A DNA stretch of 64,000 nucleotides from positions 186,001 to 250,000 of the forward strand of contig SRSI01000046.1 of NCBI GenBank assembly GCA_005656395.1. The letters run 5' to 3'. The notes beneath the pieces are model-generated. The model was not told the DNA's origin. It did no database searches and was given only the letters and a program-made list of their open reading frames with translations. Within the stretch, counting starts at the first letter, position 1; the number at the start of each line of letters is the position of its first letter. The position numbers and the translations under genes were made by a program. This document shows positions 53,601 to 64,000 of this stretch, piece after piece. Origin of the DNA: Strongyloides papillosus (lineage: Eukaryota > Nematoda > Chromadorea > Rhabditida > Strongyloididae).

Positions 53601-54474
53601 TTTATGTATCTGAGATTGTATGTGGTGGTGCTGCAGAACAGGATGGAAGATTAATGCAGGGAGATCAAATTCTTGCAGTAAATAATCAAGATGTGACATC
53701 ATTGATGCAAGAGGAACTGGCAACGCTTCTAAAGGTATGTAATAATTAGTCATATTATTTATCAATAACTTTGTAGACTTGTAATGGAATCGTGAATCTT
53801 AAAATTGGAAGATGGAAACTCACAGAAACAACAAATAGAGTTCATGCAGCAACTCCACCAACATATGCTGTTTCGAAAGTTAACAAAAATAAACAAATTA
53901 ATGATACTAAGAAGGATGAAAAAAGATCCTCTGAAAACGTTGGTTATTTCGTTAATCACAATGAAAGAAATGATGTTCCACCACCTTGTCCACAAGCAAA
54001 AAATAACATTACAAATATACCTTTAAATGATGAGAATCACCAACTTTCACCTATTCTTCATAAAGATTTATCTCCAGTGACAGAAGAACCCAGTAGTTGT
54101 GTTGAGGGAAAGACAACTATTGAAGATGGTGAAAATAAAATCATTCAACTTCTTCCGAATGTTCACGAAGAAGGTAGTGAAGATTTATTAATTGAACTTA
54201 AAAAAATCCCTGATCAACAGCTTGGCATGGGAATTGGTAAAAGATCTCGTGGTATTTTGGTTACATCATTACAACCAGGAAGTACTGCTGCTGAAAAATT
54301 AAAAGTTGGTGATAGACTTATGGCAGTGAACGGTCAAAAAGTAACTGATCAAGTATGTTTTTATAAATTGTTTAATCAAATTAATTTATTTTTCTTTTTT
54401 AGTTATCTGCAGTAACTTTTGTCAAAGCAAGTGGAGAACGACTATTCCTACAAATTGCAAGACCAAAGCGTTAA
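41635..54474 (+). CDS. mpz-1: Multi-PDZ scaffold MPZ-1 (MUPP1/PATJ-like), ten PDZ domains
   Basis: Scaffold that clusters receptors and junction proteins at membranes. Seventeen exons: 41635-41640, 41683-41820, 42611-42803, 43405-44012, 44099-44222, 44873-45108, 45152-46639, 46913-47011, 47089-47473, 47514-47906, 48337-48601, 48669-48877, 48918-49271, 49312-49960, 53100-53734, 53777-54352, 54403-54474; about 2,142 aa. PDZ domains start near residues 8, 320, 460, 628, 852, 1388, 1600, 1755, 1858 and 2061. Carboxylate-binding loops include FGFGIVGG, LGLGITVAG, GLGISIEG, SFGISIVGG, GLGLSIVGG and GLGISIVG. The ten-PDZ count matches C. elegans MPZ-1. No N-terminal L27 domain is seen; the two-codon first exon (ATG GTA) is the weakest part. 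Exon 7 needs a +1 shift near 45236-45245, or else an alternative acceptor at 45224. Linkers are acidic and Ser/Asn-rich. A 3.1-kb intron separates PDZ 7 from 8. Confidence 0.87.
49961..53099 (+). other. Large intron of mpz-1 separating PDZ1-7 from PDZ8-10
   Basis: Bounded by GTAAGT (49961) and TTTTTTAG (53099). If unspliced, the frame runs 27 codons and stops near 50043, giving a PDZ1-7 form. It contains a small sense frame (51438-51629) just after a TTATTTTAG acceptor. Otherwise AT-rich with no recognisable content; an internal promoter for a PDZ8-10 form is possible because an in-frame ATG occurs at 53186. Confidence 0.6.
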
Positions 54475-55060
54475 CCAGACTATAATTTTTTTCATTGACG
54501 TTTTTAAATTTTTCATGCTTTAGTAAATTATTGTAATCGAGAAATTTGTTTTTATTTGTATACGTTTAGATGACTAGGAGAAAATGAAATTAAAGTAATA
54601 ATAATTAAATATACTAATTAGGTGTTGTAAGAACTATAATTATTTTAGACCGCTAAGGGTAATTAAAGAAAATTGAGGAGGATTTCGGGAGTTACATAAA
54701 GAGATCGAATAATATTAAGTAAGTACTTCTTTTTTTTTAAATTAATTTGTGTTTGTGAGAGAAAATTTTGATAAATAAAATTTCATATTGCAAATAGGAA
54801 GGGACATCTCATCAATACTCTAAATATTTTTCTTTTTAAACAAATACATGCAATTTAATGATACCATGAAAATGTGCGCACTAAATTGTGGAAATTTTGC
54901 AATTATCTATTATGAATTATAAAGTAAAATATTCTTTCTCTCTTTAACGAATAATTATCATTTAAAAGTGATAAAAAGTAAAGAAATTAAATTATCTTTT
55001 GTTTATATAAATAAAATGGTATATTAATGTGATTATTGTATTTAGCGCTTTTATTATTTA
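54475..55060. other. Convergent intergenic region after mpz-1
   Basis: Holds the 3' UTRs of mpz-1 (+) and the DB-module gene (-). Slightly GC-richer patch near 54650-54710; no gene seen. Confidence 0.5.
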
Positions 55061-55544
55061 TTAATGATGACCCTTTTTTTTTGGTGCAGGATTCCATGGA
55101 TCGTTCTTCTCTAAATGTTCAACAAAACATTCACGAATTTCATTGAATGATTCAACACAGAAAAGGTAGTCCATGTAGTTTGTTGGTACACCATCTTGAG
55201 CTGAGCAATATTCAAGGCATTTTCCAGATACTCCTTTAGATTCACAACATTTAGTATGGTCTTTACGTGTTGAAGCACAATCCCACATTTGTCCTACTGT
55301 TGGTCCTCTTTCAGTACATGTTGAGAGGTAATTAAGAATCTATAATAGAAATTTATGATTTTATATTTATATTGGCACATACATTAGCTTGAGAAATGGC
55401 ACTAAAATCACAAAATTTCTCAACACACTCTTTATCAGCATCTTTCAACTCAGCACAACAACTTTTTAGTTTTTCATTAGCAGTTATAGCAGATGTAGTA
55501 TAAAATTGGGCAAAAATAGCTGCAATAAGAAGTAGGAATTTCAT
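55061..55544 (-). CDS. Secreted DB-module cysteine-rich protein
   Basis: Small secreted nematode protein of unknown function. Exons 55544-55383 and 55339-55061 join in phase to 146 aa with a 43-nt intron. Signal peptide at about 1-19 ([19 protein letters not shown]). The mature part has 12 cysteines, including CC pairs in KSCCAEL and [14 protein letters not shown], and ends with [13 protein letters not shown], which fits the DB module (Pfam DB). An even cysteine count fits six disulphides. The C-terminus is basic (APKKKGHH). The gene is head-to-head with bbs-1 across about 780 bp, but there is no functional reason to link them. Confidence 0.85.
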
Positions 55545-56320
55545 TTTTTAGTAAACAAATTATTTTAATAAAATGAAGATATATGTTTTCTTTTATATTA
55601 CCTTCAATTGACCTACTATTGTTTTATGTACCATTTAATTATTCTTAATCTTCTAATCAAATCTAAGTATCTTTCTTACTATATCAAGAAATATCTCTAT
55701 GATACAACATATAACATAAAGTTGACAATACAAAACTTATTTCAAACTTTGACATTGACCAAATTTAAACTAAATTAACACATATTTATAATTTATATTA
55801 ATTATTATAGATAAAATAATTCAAAAAAGATTACCTAAAAATTTTATGTCAGTATGTAATGTTATTTAAAATCCTTTTTTTTTATTTCAGTGACATAAAT
55901 AAAATCATTTTCAGAAGATAGATAATGTCTTAATTATTCATTAAAAACTTTGTAACTCTTAAACTACTCTCAACATTGTTGATAATGTATATATTAGTAA
56001 TTAATGCTTGAATATATCATTTTTTTTCTAATTCCTTTTGGAAAAAATTAGAAAAAAGAAGATTAATTAACTGTTATTTAATATTACAATTGATGAAAAA
56101 AACTTGAAAAATTTTGAAACAAGAAAATTAGTTCCTTTTATTTGATAGAATAATTGAAACAACAATTAATTATTATCCTTTGTTACAAAATATGTGAAAA
56201 AACTTCAAGGAGAATTGATTGGATGTGTGATGTGGTGTAGTTATGGCAACAAGGTAAAATAGCATAATTTGGTGATAAAAGGAATAAGTTTTAATTTGAA
56301 TATATTTTTTTATTGTTAAT
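55545..56320. promoter_or_regulatory. Bidirectional promoter region, DB-module gene / bbs-1
   Basis: 776 bp between divergent ATGs. Its one clear element is the X-box at 56237-56250 near bbs-1. The left part has GATA-like ATAGATAA sites, common before gut-expressed nematode genes (weak evidence). Confidence 0.55.
56237..56250 (+). promoter_or_regulatory. X-box (RFX/DAF-19 site) upstream of bbs-1
   Basis: GTAGTTATGGCAAC matches the nematode X-box consensus RYYNYYATRRNRAC at 13 of 14 positions (A at position 3). It ends 70 bp before the bbs-1 ATG, in the window typical of C. elegans ciliary genes. Confidence 0.8.
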
Positions 56321-58626
56321 ATGAGTTTAAAATGGGTTGGTGCTTTATGGGATCCATCTGCTAAGATTTCAACACGATCATCGCTTGCTATTTTGTCAGA
56401 TGTTCTGGGAGATGGTGATCATAAACTTTTACTTGTTGATATGTCACAAAATGTCCTCAAATTAAGGATGTTCAAAGGAATCAATCCTGTAGCAGAATCA
56501 GCTTTAACAACTCTTCCAACAGGCCTTGTTTCATTTTACAATAGTTTAGTATGTTTATTTGTCATATTTAAAGAGATAAATTTTTTAGACATCTCCTCCA
56601 ACACCTTGTGTAGGGTTGTCAACTGGAAATAGTGTATTGATATATAGAAGTCTAAAACCATTTTATAAATTTACACTTCCCCCTCAAGAGGTAAATCCAA
56701 TTGAAGAAGCTTTGTGGAAGGGCATTGGTGAAAGAAAAATTACAGTGGAACAATTTATTGAAGGTATTGAGCGTCTGCGAGAAACAATTGCATTTGACGA
56801 ATTGACACCTCAGACTCAGAGATTATATCTCTTAAGCGAAATCGAAGATAAGAGATTATATGTGGAGAGTCAAGCAAAAAACCCATTAACTTTTTATTCA
56901 ATTATTACATGTTTACAAACAATTAAACAAAATGGTATGGATGATATTGACATTGATGTATTGATAATCGGAACAGAACATAAACAAATTATATTCGTAG
57001 ATACACAGGCATTTATTATTATGAAAAATATTACAATACCAGGGACACCAGCTCGAATTATATGCGACGGTAAGTGAAATTACTTAAAAAATACATATTT
57101 GACATTGTACCGCTAACATTATGCAATTTAATCAGATAATTTTTAATTTGTTTAAACTTTTTTCATTAAGTATAAAGATAAATTTCCTTTCTAAATAATT
57201 AACTAATAGTTTAAGTATTTGATAACCTTCGTATAATTTTACAAAATTCATAAAATTATACATTTTTTAATAAAACAAGTTACAAATTTTATAGTGTTGT
57301 TGTATAAAATTAACTGAGCATAACATATAATTATTTGTTAACATTTTTTATTATACTTTATTTATTAATATATAATGATTATATGAATATAAGTGCAAGC
57401 AATATTTTTTGTAATAAAATTGAACTAGATTCTTGTACGAATAAAAGAATGTAATTAAATAAAATAATAGTTTAGAAAAAAAATAATTTTTTACATGTGG
57501 TATTAGACAATAAGAGATGACAATAAATTTTTCTTATTTACTTTTTGTAGGTGGTTATGATATTGACTGCAGAATATTCATTTTGACAAGAGATAATGAA
57601 GTTTATTGCTTAAAGAAAGTTGGAGCAATTTTTTCGTGTAAACTGATGATAAGCATTAAAAAAGCATGTTGTTGGTTTGTCAAAGAAAAAAATAAACTTG
57701 TTTTTTCAACGTTTGATAATATAATATATGTATATTCGATGAAAGGTAAAAAATTATATGAGATTAAACCTGAAGCATCAATTATAAATATTGAACCCTT
57801 TTTTTATCAGCCAAAACAATATTGGGGACTTTTGGTTGCCGTTAAGGGTGAAGTTCGATTATACATTGAAAATGTAATTGTAGATAGGATGAAAATAGAT
57901 TCTGATATCTCATGGATTAAGTATGGCAGGATGGGAAGAGAAGATGGTGTTTTAATTATAGTTACTAGAAATGGTGGTTTGATGGTTAAGATATTTCGAA
58001 GAACAGCAGTCCTTGATAGTAAAGAGACATCAAAAGTACAATCAACAACCACACAAAAACTAAGTATACCAAAGAAAACAAAAGTTTTTGTTAATCAAAG
58101 TTTACGTGAAAGAGAAAATCCAATACAAATGCACAAGATATATCAAAGAGATTTATTTATGCTTAAACATTATATAACAAAGAGTTATGCCGAGTTACAA
58201 GGTTCTCATCTCGCATCAGAAACATACACAAAAGAGTCTAATAATGTCGAGATGCAAGTTGAGGTCAATGGATTTGGTCCAGAATTTAGACTAGTTATAA
58301 ATTTGACATCAACGAAAAAAAGTATTGTTAAAAATTTGGCAATAATTATTTTGGGGAATGATGAAGAATATTCTATTGAAAATAGTGTAATATTAATTTG
58401 CTGTCTTGTTCCAAATTTTACACATTCTTATTCAACGACAATAAAATCAATCCACCAAAACACCGGATCCACAAGTGATATTAAAATTTTATTAATAGAT
58501 ACAAATAAAAATGATGTATTTAATAGTGATAATAAAAAACAAAAGAATGAGGAAAAAAATGGAAGGAGACCAATTACAACAACTGTTATAACAATGCCTA
58601 TTGATGAAGGGAATTTTTTGGATTAA
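56321..58626 (+). CDS. bbs-1: BBS1, BBSome subunit
   Basis: Component of the BBSome, the coat complex that moves membrane proteins in and out of cilia; in worms it works in ciliated sensory neurons. Exons 56321-56548, 56589-57069 and 57551-58626 join in phase to 594 aa, almost the human length (593). The N-terminal beta-propeller begins with RSSLAILSDVLGDGDHKLLLVD, cut here to its key part DVLGDGDHKLLL, and continues with LKPFYKFTLPPQE and DVLIIGTEHKQI. Then come GYDIDCRIFILTRDNEVYC, YGRMGREDGVLIIVTRNGG and the conserved PKKTKVFVNQSLRERE. The C-terminal part is the GAE/ear-like region. All match BBS1 in order. An X-box lies 71 bp upstream, predicting DAF-19/RFX control. No defects seen. Confidence 0.93.
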
Positions 58627-60491
58627 AATTGGTTGTAATTTTACACTTATTTAATAACTAAAAAATATTTTAATAATTTATTCATATTTGCATTTACAGT
58701 TCCTTGATTTTTTATTTCTACTCTTGTTTACGTTAATTGAAATTAATTAATCCCAAAAATACCTGTTAATATAGTATTTTTAAATACATTAAATTGTTTA
58801 ATGAATTTTTTCTTGATCTATTATACATATATGCATAAAATAGCCTCTAGAAGTAAATGGTTCTACATAATTAAATTTTTCGCCTCATTTCATTCAAAAT
58901 CTAACTCACTTTGATGTACAGTTGTAAAATAACGTTGATATTTATCATTTTCTAAGAAACATTGTGATAAATTATTTCTTACAATTTTTATTTGTTCACT
59001 AGGGAGATGGTAAAAAGTTTTATTAGTTTTTTTTAACGTATCTTTTATAAAAAAAATAATATTTAAGTAGCATTTAAAATATGTCAAAATTTGTTTTTCA
59101 AATATACAACAAGTTCCGGAAACAAAAAGAAACTTTTTTAATTACAAAAAATATGTAATCAAAGAATTTTAATAAAATTATGAGAAAAAATAATAATAAT
59201 ATAAGATAAGGGTTTATAATAAACAGCACTTTGGTGAAAGAATACTTTGAATGAGCTTTTGAAGGAAAAAATACTTAATCATATATACATTATAACTCTT
59301 TCGAGTACTTTTTTTTGCTAATTATAATTTTGAAAAAGACAATTTATGATAGTAAAGATTTCCTTGGTATTTTTTAATTTTACTAAAAAATGTAAGAACA
59401 CATATTATACTATTACTGTCTATGGATGATTCATTAATTTATGAAGTTTTAAAATAGTGCTTATTATAATAAAGAATTTATTTCTCTTAAAAGTCTACAT
59501 AAAATATATATAATTTATAATCCTATATTAGAAATTGTTGCAATTAATGCAGTGCAATTAATTTTATTTACTATATAAAACATCTTTGCATTCGTTATAA
59601 ATAATTTTAATTGTAACTTTTTGATAATTTGAAATAACAATTGAAATAAATTTTCAGCTTTACCTTATTTGACATTGATCAAAAGTATTAAAATTTTAAT
59701 ATAATTACAGTGGCATCATTTTCATATACTCTTATTAGAATAATTATATACGCACATGTAACATTTATTATTAAGCTAAAATTTTTATTTATATTATAAG
59801 GTGAAATATTAAAATTTTAAGTAATAAACAACAATGTTTAAAATTTCACATTACCATTTACAATGATTACATTTAACGTGATCATTTTGCCTTTATTGTA
59901 AATATATTATTATATAAGTGTAATTGCCCAAAAATGTAATGTGTTAATCCTCAAATAACAGTCATTTTGAGAAGTTTCTGCAATTAATTGTTATACCATA
60001 CATATATTAAGAAATCTTTTTACAATTTTGTTTATTTGAAATCATAGACTTTATTTGTTAATGTTTTTGTTTCTTGATATATATTTTGATAAATTGTAAT
60101 AAATTTATTGTATATTTACTTGAAACAATCTTTTTTCCCTTTATTTAATAATTTTTGTAGTAAAATAACTCGTAATCATGTAGTTACACCATACAAGGTA
60201 AAATGTTAAAACATAAGATGCAACATAGAACTGGGCGGTAAATTTGTTTTAAATAAGAAATGTTACTTTTCAATATAAAAATATATTTATTGTCATTATA
60301 TCAACTTGTTAATTGCAAGTGAAAGCTCACTATCTTTTAAATTTTTTTTATTATTTTTGATAGACGTTTCCTTTATTTTACCTTAATAAATTAATTTTTC
60401 ATTTAAAGTAAGAGAGTGTTTATTGCTTATCATCAATTTAAAGTATCAAATATTTTGATTGAAGGAAATATAAATTACCAAATTTAGAAGA
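58627..60491. other. Region between bbs-1 and the peroxidase gene
   Basis: AT-rich. Holds the bbs-1 3' UTR and the peroxidase promoter. A minus-strand open stretch at 58890-59041 may be a terminal exon (listed separately). A TTTAG acceptor lies 3 nt before the peroxidase ATG, a likely trans-splice site. Confidence 0.45.
58890..59041 (-). CDS. Possible terminal coding exon or gene remnant
   Basis: A minus-strand frame entered through a TTTATAAAAG acceptor and ending in TGA encodes about 50 residues with balanced, protein-like composition (FYHLPSEQIKIVRNNL, then YFTTVHQSELDFE). That is unlike the Phe/Ile/Asn/Lys-only frames common in this AT-rich DNA. I could not find a matching upstream exon between 59100 and 60490, nor do I recognise the family. 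It may be the 3' end of a small gene, a decayed fragment or chance. Confidence 0.25.
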
Positions 60492-63400
60492 TGTCGATTC
60501 CATTGGGTGGAATGAGGCGTTGGATAATTGAATTAATAATTATTGGAGTTTTATTATTAATTATTGCAGGTACTGTCGTGTGATAATATTGTTTTATGAT
60601 TTTTTGTAGAATCCAAAGATGATAATCCAATTACTAAAAATTTTAAATGCCGTAGAAATGGTTGTTGTGATCAACACGAATGGTGCCGATTTTGGGCATC
60701 AGCAGGTGAATGTATGGTAAACAAAAAATGGATGGAAGAGAATTGTCAACTAGCATGTAATGCTTGTAAACGTCTAAGTAAGTTTATTCTTTTATCTACT
60801 TATTGGTTGTAATAATTTAAGATCCGAAAGTTGTTCCAACGAAAAAAGCAGCGAGTAAAATACCGATTCCAAGGGCTTTATTACTGAGTAAGCCAATTGC
60901 TTCTACGCATATTGCTTCAAAACCACCGACATCATTAAATGAAGTGAATAAAAAAATTATTTTTGTTAAATCACCTTCACAAGGAACTTTAAAAATCCCT
61001 GCTTCCAATACACGCTTTATTAATAATAAACCACAAACAATTTCTAGGCTCCAAGTTGTAACTCGTAAACCTATTACAATTCTTAAACAACCCCCATTAT
61101 CTAGAGTTGCAACAACTCCTCAAATATCAAATGTAATTAAACCCCTTCAACATCCACTACGGATTCCTTCGAAACCATCTACTAAACCATTTGATAATGC
61201 GCAACGTCCTAATAATAATAATCATTTTATGCCTTCCCATACTCCCAGAATACTTGAAAAACCAAAGATTGTTACAACTACAGTTCAACCACCACCTAAA
61301 CAGGATTCTTTTAATGGCACCCTCACTACACCTCACAATAAAATAATTATCAGTGGTAGTATCGATGATGTTCCTTCAAGTGCAGTTTCAACAAAAATAA
61401 TCACACATGAAGTAAAAGATAAAAGTATTTTAAGCCAAAATAACCCTCAAATTACTCCCATCCTCCCGATTGATGTTGTGAAGAATGAGAGCCTAAGTTC
61501 AAGTTCCTTATCATTAAAAAATGACACTATCTTGAATAAAGAGGATTCACATTTGCTTTTAAATGATAATATTGATAAAATATTATTAAATAATACATTT
61601 ATTTTACCTATAGACAGACCTAATTCTCAAAAAGGTGAAAATTTAGGGATTGTGCAACCTAAATCTGAAGCAAAACACCCAACACATAAAATTGGCAATT
61701 TTAAGAGTCAAACCCGTACTTTTTTGCAGTCAATTTCTTCAACACCACCTACTCTCCATCTTCCAACGCCTTCTCATATAGTTTTTCAAACAAAAGAAAC
61801 AGTCCCTCTAAAGACAACATTACGTCCGGTTATCCAAACAATGAAAATTATTTCAACAAGTTTACGACAAACGACAGTTTCACCAATAAATAAATCTAAA
61901 AATGTCTTAGGTTCAAAAATCGAATCGTGTAGACGTTTGCTAAGTGATCCAACAAACATAGCTGTTAACATTAAAAAAAATAATCTCGTTTTTACTGCAG
62001 AAGGTATTTCTATATCATTAATTTTAATATATCTTTTACAGATAATGATGGTCGGAGGACACTTAGTTTGGATGATGTAATCCGGAGTAACCTCGCTAAT
62101 GCATGTACTCCTCGCCTTGACGATTCAAATTGTGAAAGGAATCTCTGTTATAATTTATATTTCCGAACAATGGATGGTACTTGTAATAACCTGGAAAAAC
62201 CACTTCAAGGAGCTTCATATAGACCATATAACAGGTAATGAAAATACCATATATACCATTCTTTTTATAAATATTAATTTTTTTAAACAATTTCCTCCAA
62301 AAATACATTAAAAAACAAATTATATAAAAATATATAACATTTTTTTAGATTACTACCACCTGAGTATGATGATGGCCTTGGAGCACCAGTATCTTCAATA
62401 AAAATTAATAGACCTAGTCCCAGAGAAATCAATAGAAATTTGTTATCGTCACAAGCGATTGTACACGCTGATGATTACAACAGTTTGTTAATGCAATTTG
62501 GTCAATTTATATCTCATGATATGGCCAAAACAACATTGGTCCCATCAAGTAAATGTCCTGGATGCAGTAATATTGAAGGAAGATGTATGGCAATAAAATT
62601 ATCAGCAAATGAGACAAATAAAAACTTTTTACGTGAAGGATGTATCAAAGTCTCGAGATCGTCATCAATATGTGGGTCTGGGAGAACGAAACCAAGACAA
62701 CAATTAAATGAAAATACTGGATATATTGATGGTTCTCCAATTTATGGGTCAAGTGTTGATGATTTACATAAATTTAGACAAGGAAAAACAGGTTTCCTAA
62801 AGTTATCAACATTTATGGGACAAAGAACTTTACCATTTGATCAGTCAAGATGTAAAAATGATAAAAACTGTAATGTTATATTTATTGCCGGTGATAGTCG
62901 TGTCAATTTATTCATTGGATTAAGTTCTATTCATATATTATTTACTAGAGAACACAACAGAATAGCTGGAATATTCAAGCGTATTAATCCACAATGGTCA
63001 GATGAAAGAGTCTTCCAGGAGACAAGGAAATTAGTCGGAGCTCAGATACAAGCAATTGTTTACAGAGAATACCTACCTAAAATATTAGGATCTGCTTTTA
63101 TGACTGCAATTGGTCCATATAAAGGTTATAATCCAAATGTCGATGCAACAATAGTCAATGAATTTACTTCAAGTGCATTTAGGTATGGTCATGGAATGAT
63201 TCAGGAAACCTTCCCACGTCTAGGTGAAAATTTTAGAAATATATCTTTTGGTTCTTATAATTTTGTTAAAGGAACTTTAAATTCACAAATGTTAGTGAAG
63301 CAAGGTGGTATTGATCCAGTATTAAGGGGAATGATGTTAACGAAATTAAAAAGACCTCAAAGGCTAACGAGTATCATTACAGAAAACATGTTTGAATCGA

Positions 63401-63879
63401 CAGATTTAGGAAGCATTAATATTCAGAGAGGACGTGATCATGGTTTACCACCATATAACAAATTCAGAGACTTATGTGGTTTAAATAAGGCCAGGACATT
63501 TGAGGAATTGTCTAAGGAAATATTATCGCCTTTTACGAGAAGTAAATTACAAAAGATATATGGAAGCGTTGACACTGTTGATTTGTTTGTTGGAGCAATT
63601 TTAGAGGATCCTGTTCTTCATGGACTTATTGGTCCAACAATCACATGTATTATCGGGCCACAATTTAAGCGTACAAGAGATGGAGATAGATTTTACTATG
63701 AAAACCCTGGAATTTTTACTCCACAACAGTTAAAGGAAATACGAAAATCTTCTTTTTCAAGAATATTATGTGATAATGGGGATAACATCAATCTTGTAAC
63801 AAAAGAAGCTTTTAGAGTTTCAAATTTAACTCCATGTACACAAATTCCAAAAATGGATCTCTCAAAATGGAAGGAGTAA
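60492..63879 (+). CDS. ShK-domain animal haem peroxidase (MLT-7/SKPO type)
   Basis: Extracellular peroxidase of the peroxidasin/thyroid peroxidase superfamily; nematode members with an N-terminal ShK domain (MLT-7, SKPO) cross-link cuticle proteins. Exons 60492-60569, 60610-60777, 60822-62003, 62042-62234 and 62349-63879; about 1,050 aa. Exon 1 reads MSIPLGGMRRW then should enter a hydrophobic anchor, but as printed is one base short for that frame. The ShK domain (about 38-78) has six canonical plus two extra cysteines. A Pro/Thr/Lys/Ser-rich linker of about 390 residues follows. The catalytic domain has the distal His in FGQFISHDM (about 596), TREHNRIA, the proximal His in FRYGHGMI (about 821) and NIQRGRDHGLPPYN. 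All active-site elements are intact. It is longer than C. elegans MLT-7 (about 720) because of the linker. Confidence 0.88.
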
Positions 63880-64000
63880 GAAAGAATATTTTTTTACTTA
63901 ATATAGGATTTAATTTCTCTTCTCCAAATCTGTAAATTCCATTTTTTTGTAAATTTATTTTGAAAATTGATATAAAATATATAATGTATTTAAAAAAAAT

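Noticed and set aside
1..64000. tRNA genes, CRISPR arrays, transposons, viral remnants
   Set aside because: No GTTCRANYC-type B boxes in tRNA context, no spaced direct repeats, no transposase or polymerase motifs in any long frame.

Overview
The window is nuclear DNA of a nematode. It is very AT-rich (roughly four bases in five by eye). Most introns are only about 38-70 nt, and the gene set includes nematode-typed families (DUF273, DB module, ShK-peroxidase, MBR-1, MPZ-1). Base composition and intron size suit a Strongyloides-like (clade IV, Strongyloididae) worm; that placement is inference, as no marker locus is present. I saw no bacterial, viral, transposon, CRISPR or tRNA feature.

Layout. 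2.0-4.0 kb (-): an MBR-1/E93-type Psq-HTH transcription factor with long gene-free flanks. 9.9-15.3 kb (-): an unrecognised single-pass membrane protein whose first coding exon lies about 3.9 kb away. 17.5-19.4 kb: a convergent pair, an unrecognised type I membrane protein (+) with broken frame in its first exon and a calmodulin-like EF-hand protein (-). 19.9-25.4 kb: RIC1 (-), divergent from a core-1 beta3-galactosyltransferase-like gene (+). The latter overlaps a DUF273 gene (-, to 26.6 kb) tail-to-tail by 18 bp. 27.5-29.0 kb (-): an unrecognised protein with three TQT/VQT motifs. 30.0-31.1 kb (-): a membrane-anchored SDR. 35.8-37.8 kb (+): an EGR zinc-finger factor between two gene deserts. 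41.6-54.5 kb (+): a 17-exon MPZ-1/MUPP1 scaffold with ten PDZ domains. 55.1-55.5 kb (-): a secreted DB-module protein, head-to-head with bbs-1 (+, 56.3-58.6 kb), which has an X-box in its promoter. 60.5-63.9 kb (+): a ShK plus animal haem peroxidase with a long linker.

The genes do not form one pathway; this is an ordinary stretch of worm chromosome with loose themes (secretory pathway and glycosylation, polarity scaffold, cilium, cuticle peroxidase). I rebuilt exon structures by hand from GT...AG sites and reading phase. Nearly all close in frame, so the three places that do not (17.6, 45.2 and 60.5 kb) deserve attention. I did not find a convincing new biological system. The best leads are the bbs-1 X-box, the remote coding exon, the frame anomalies and the three unrecognised proteins.
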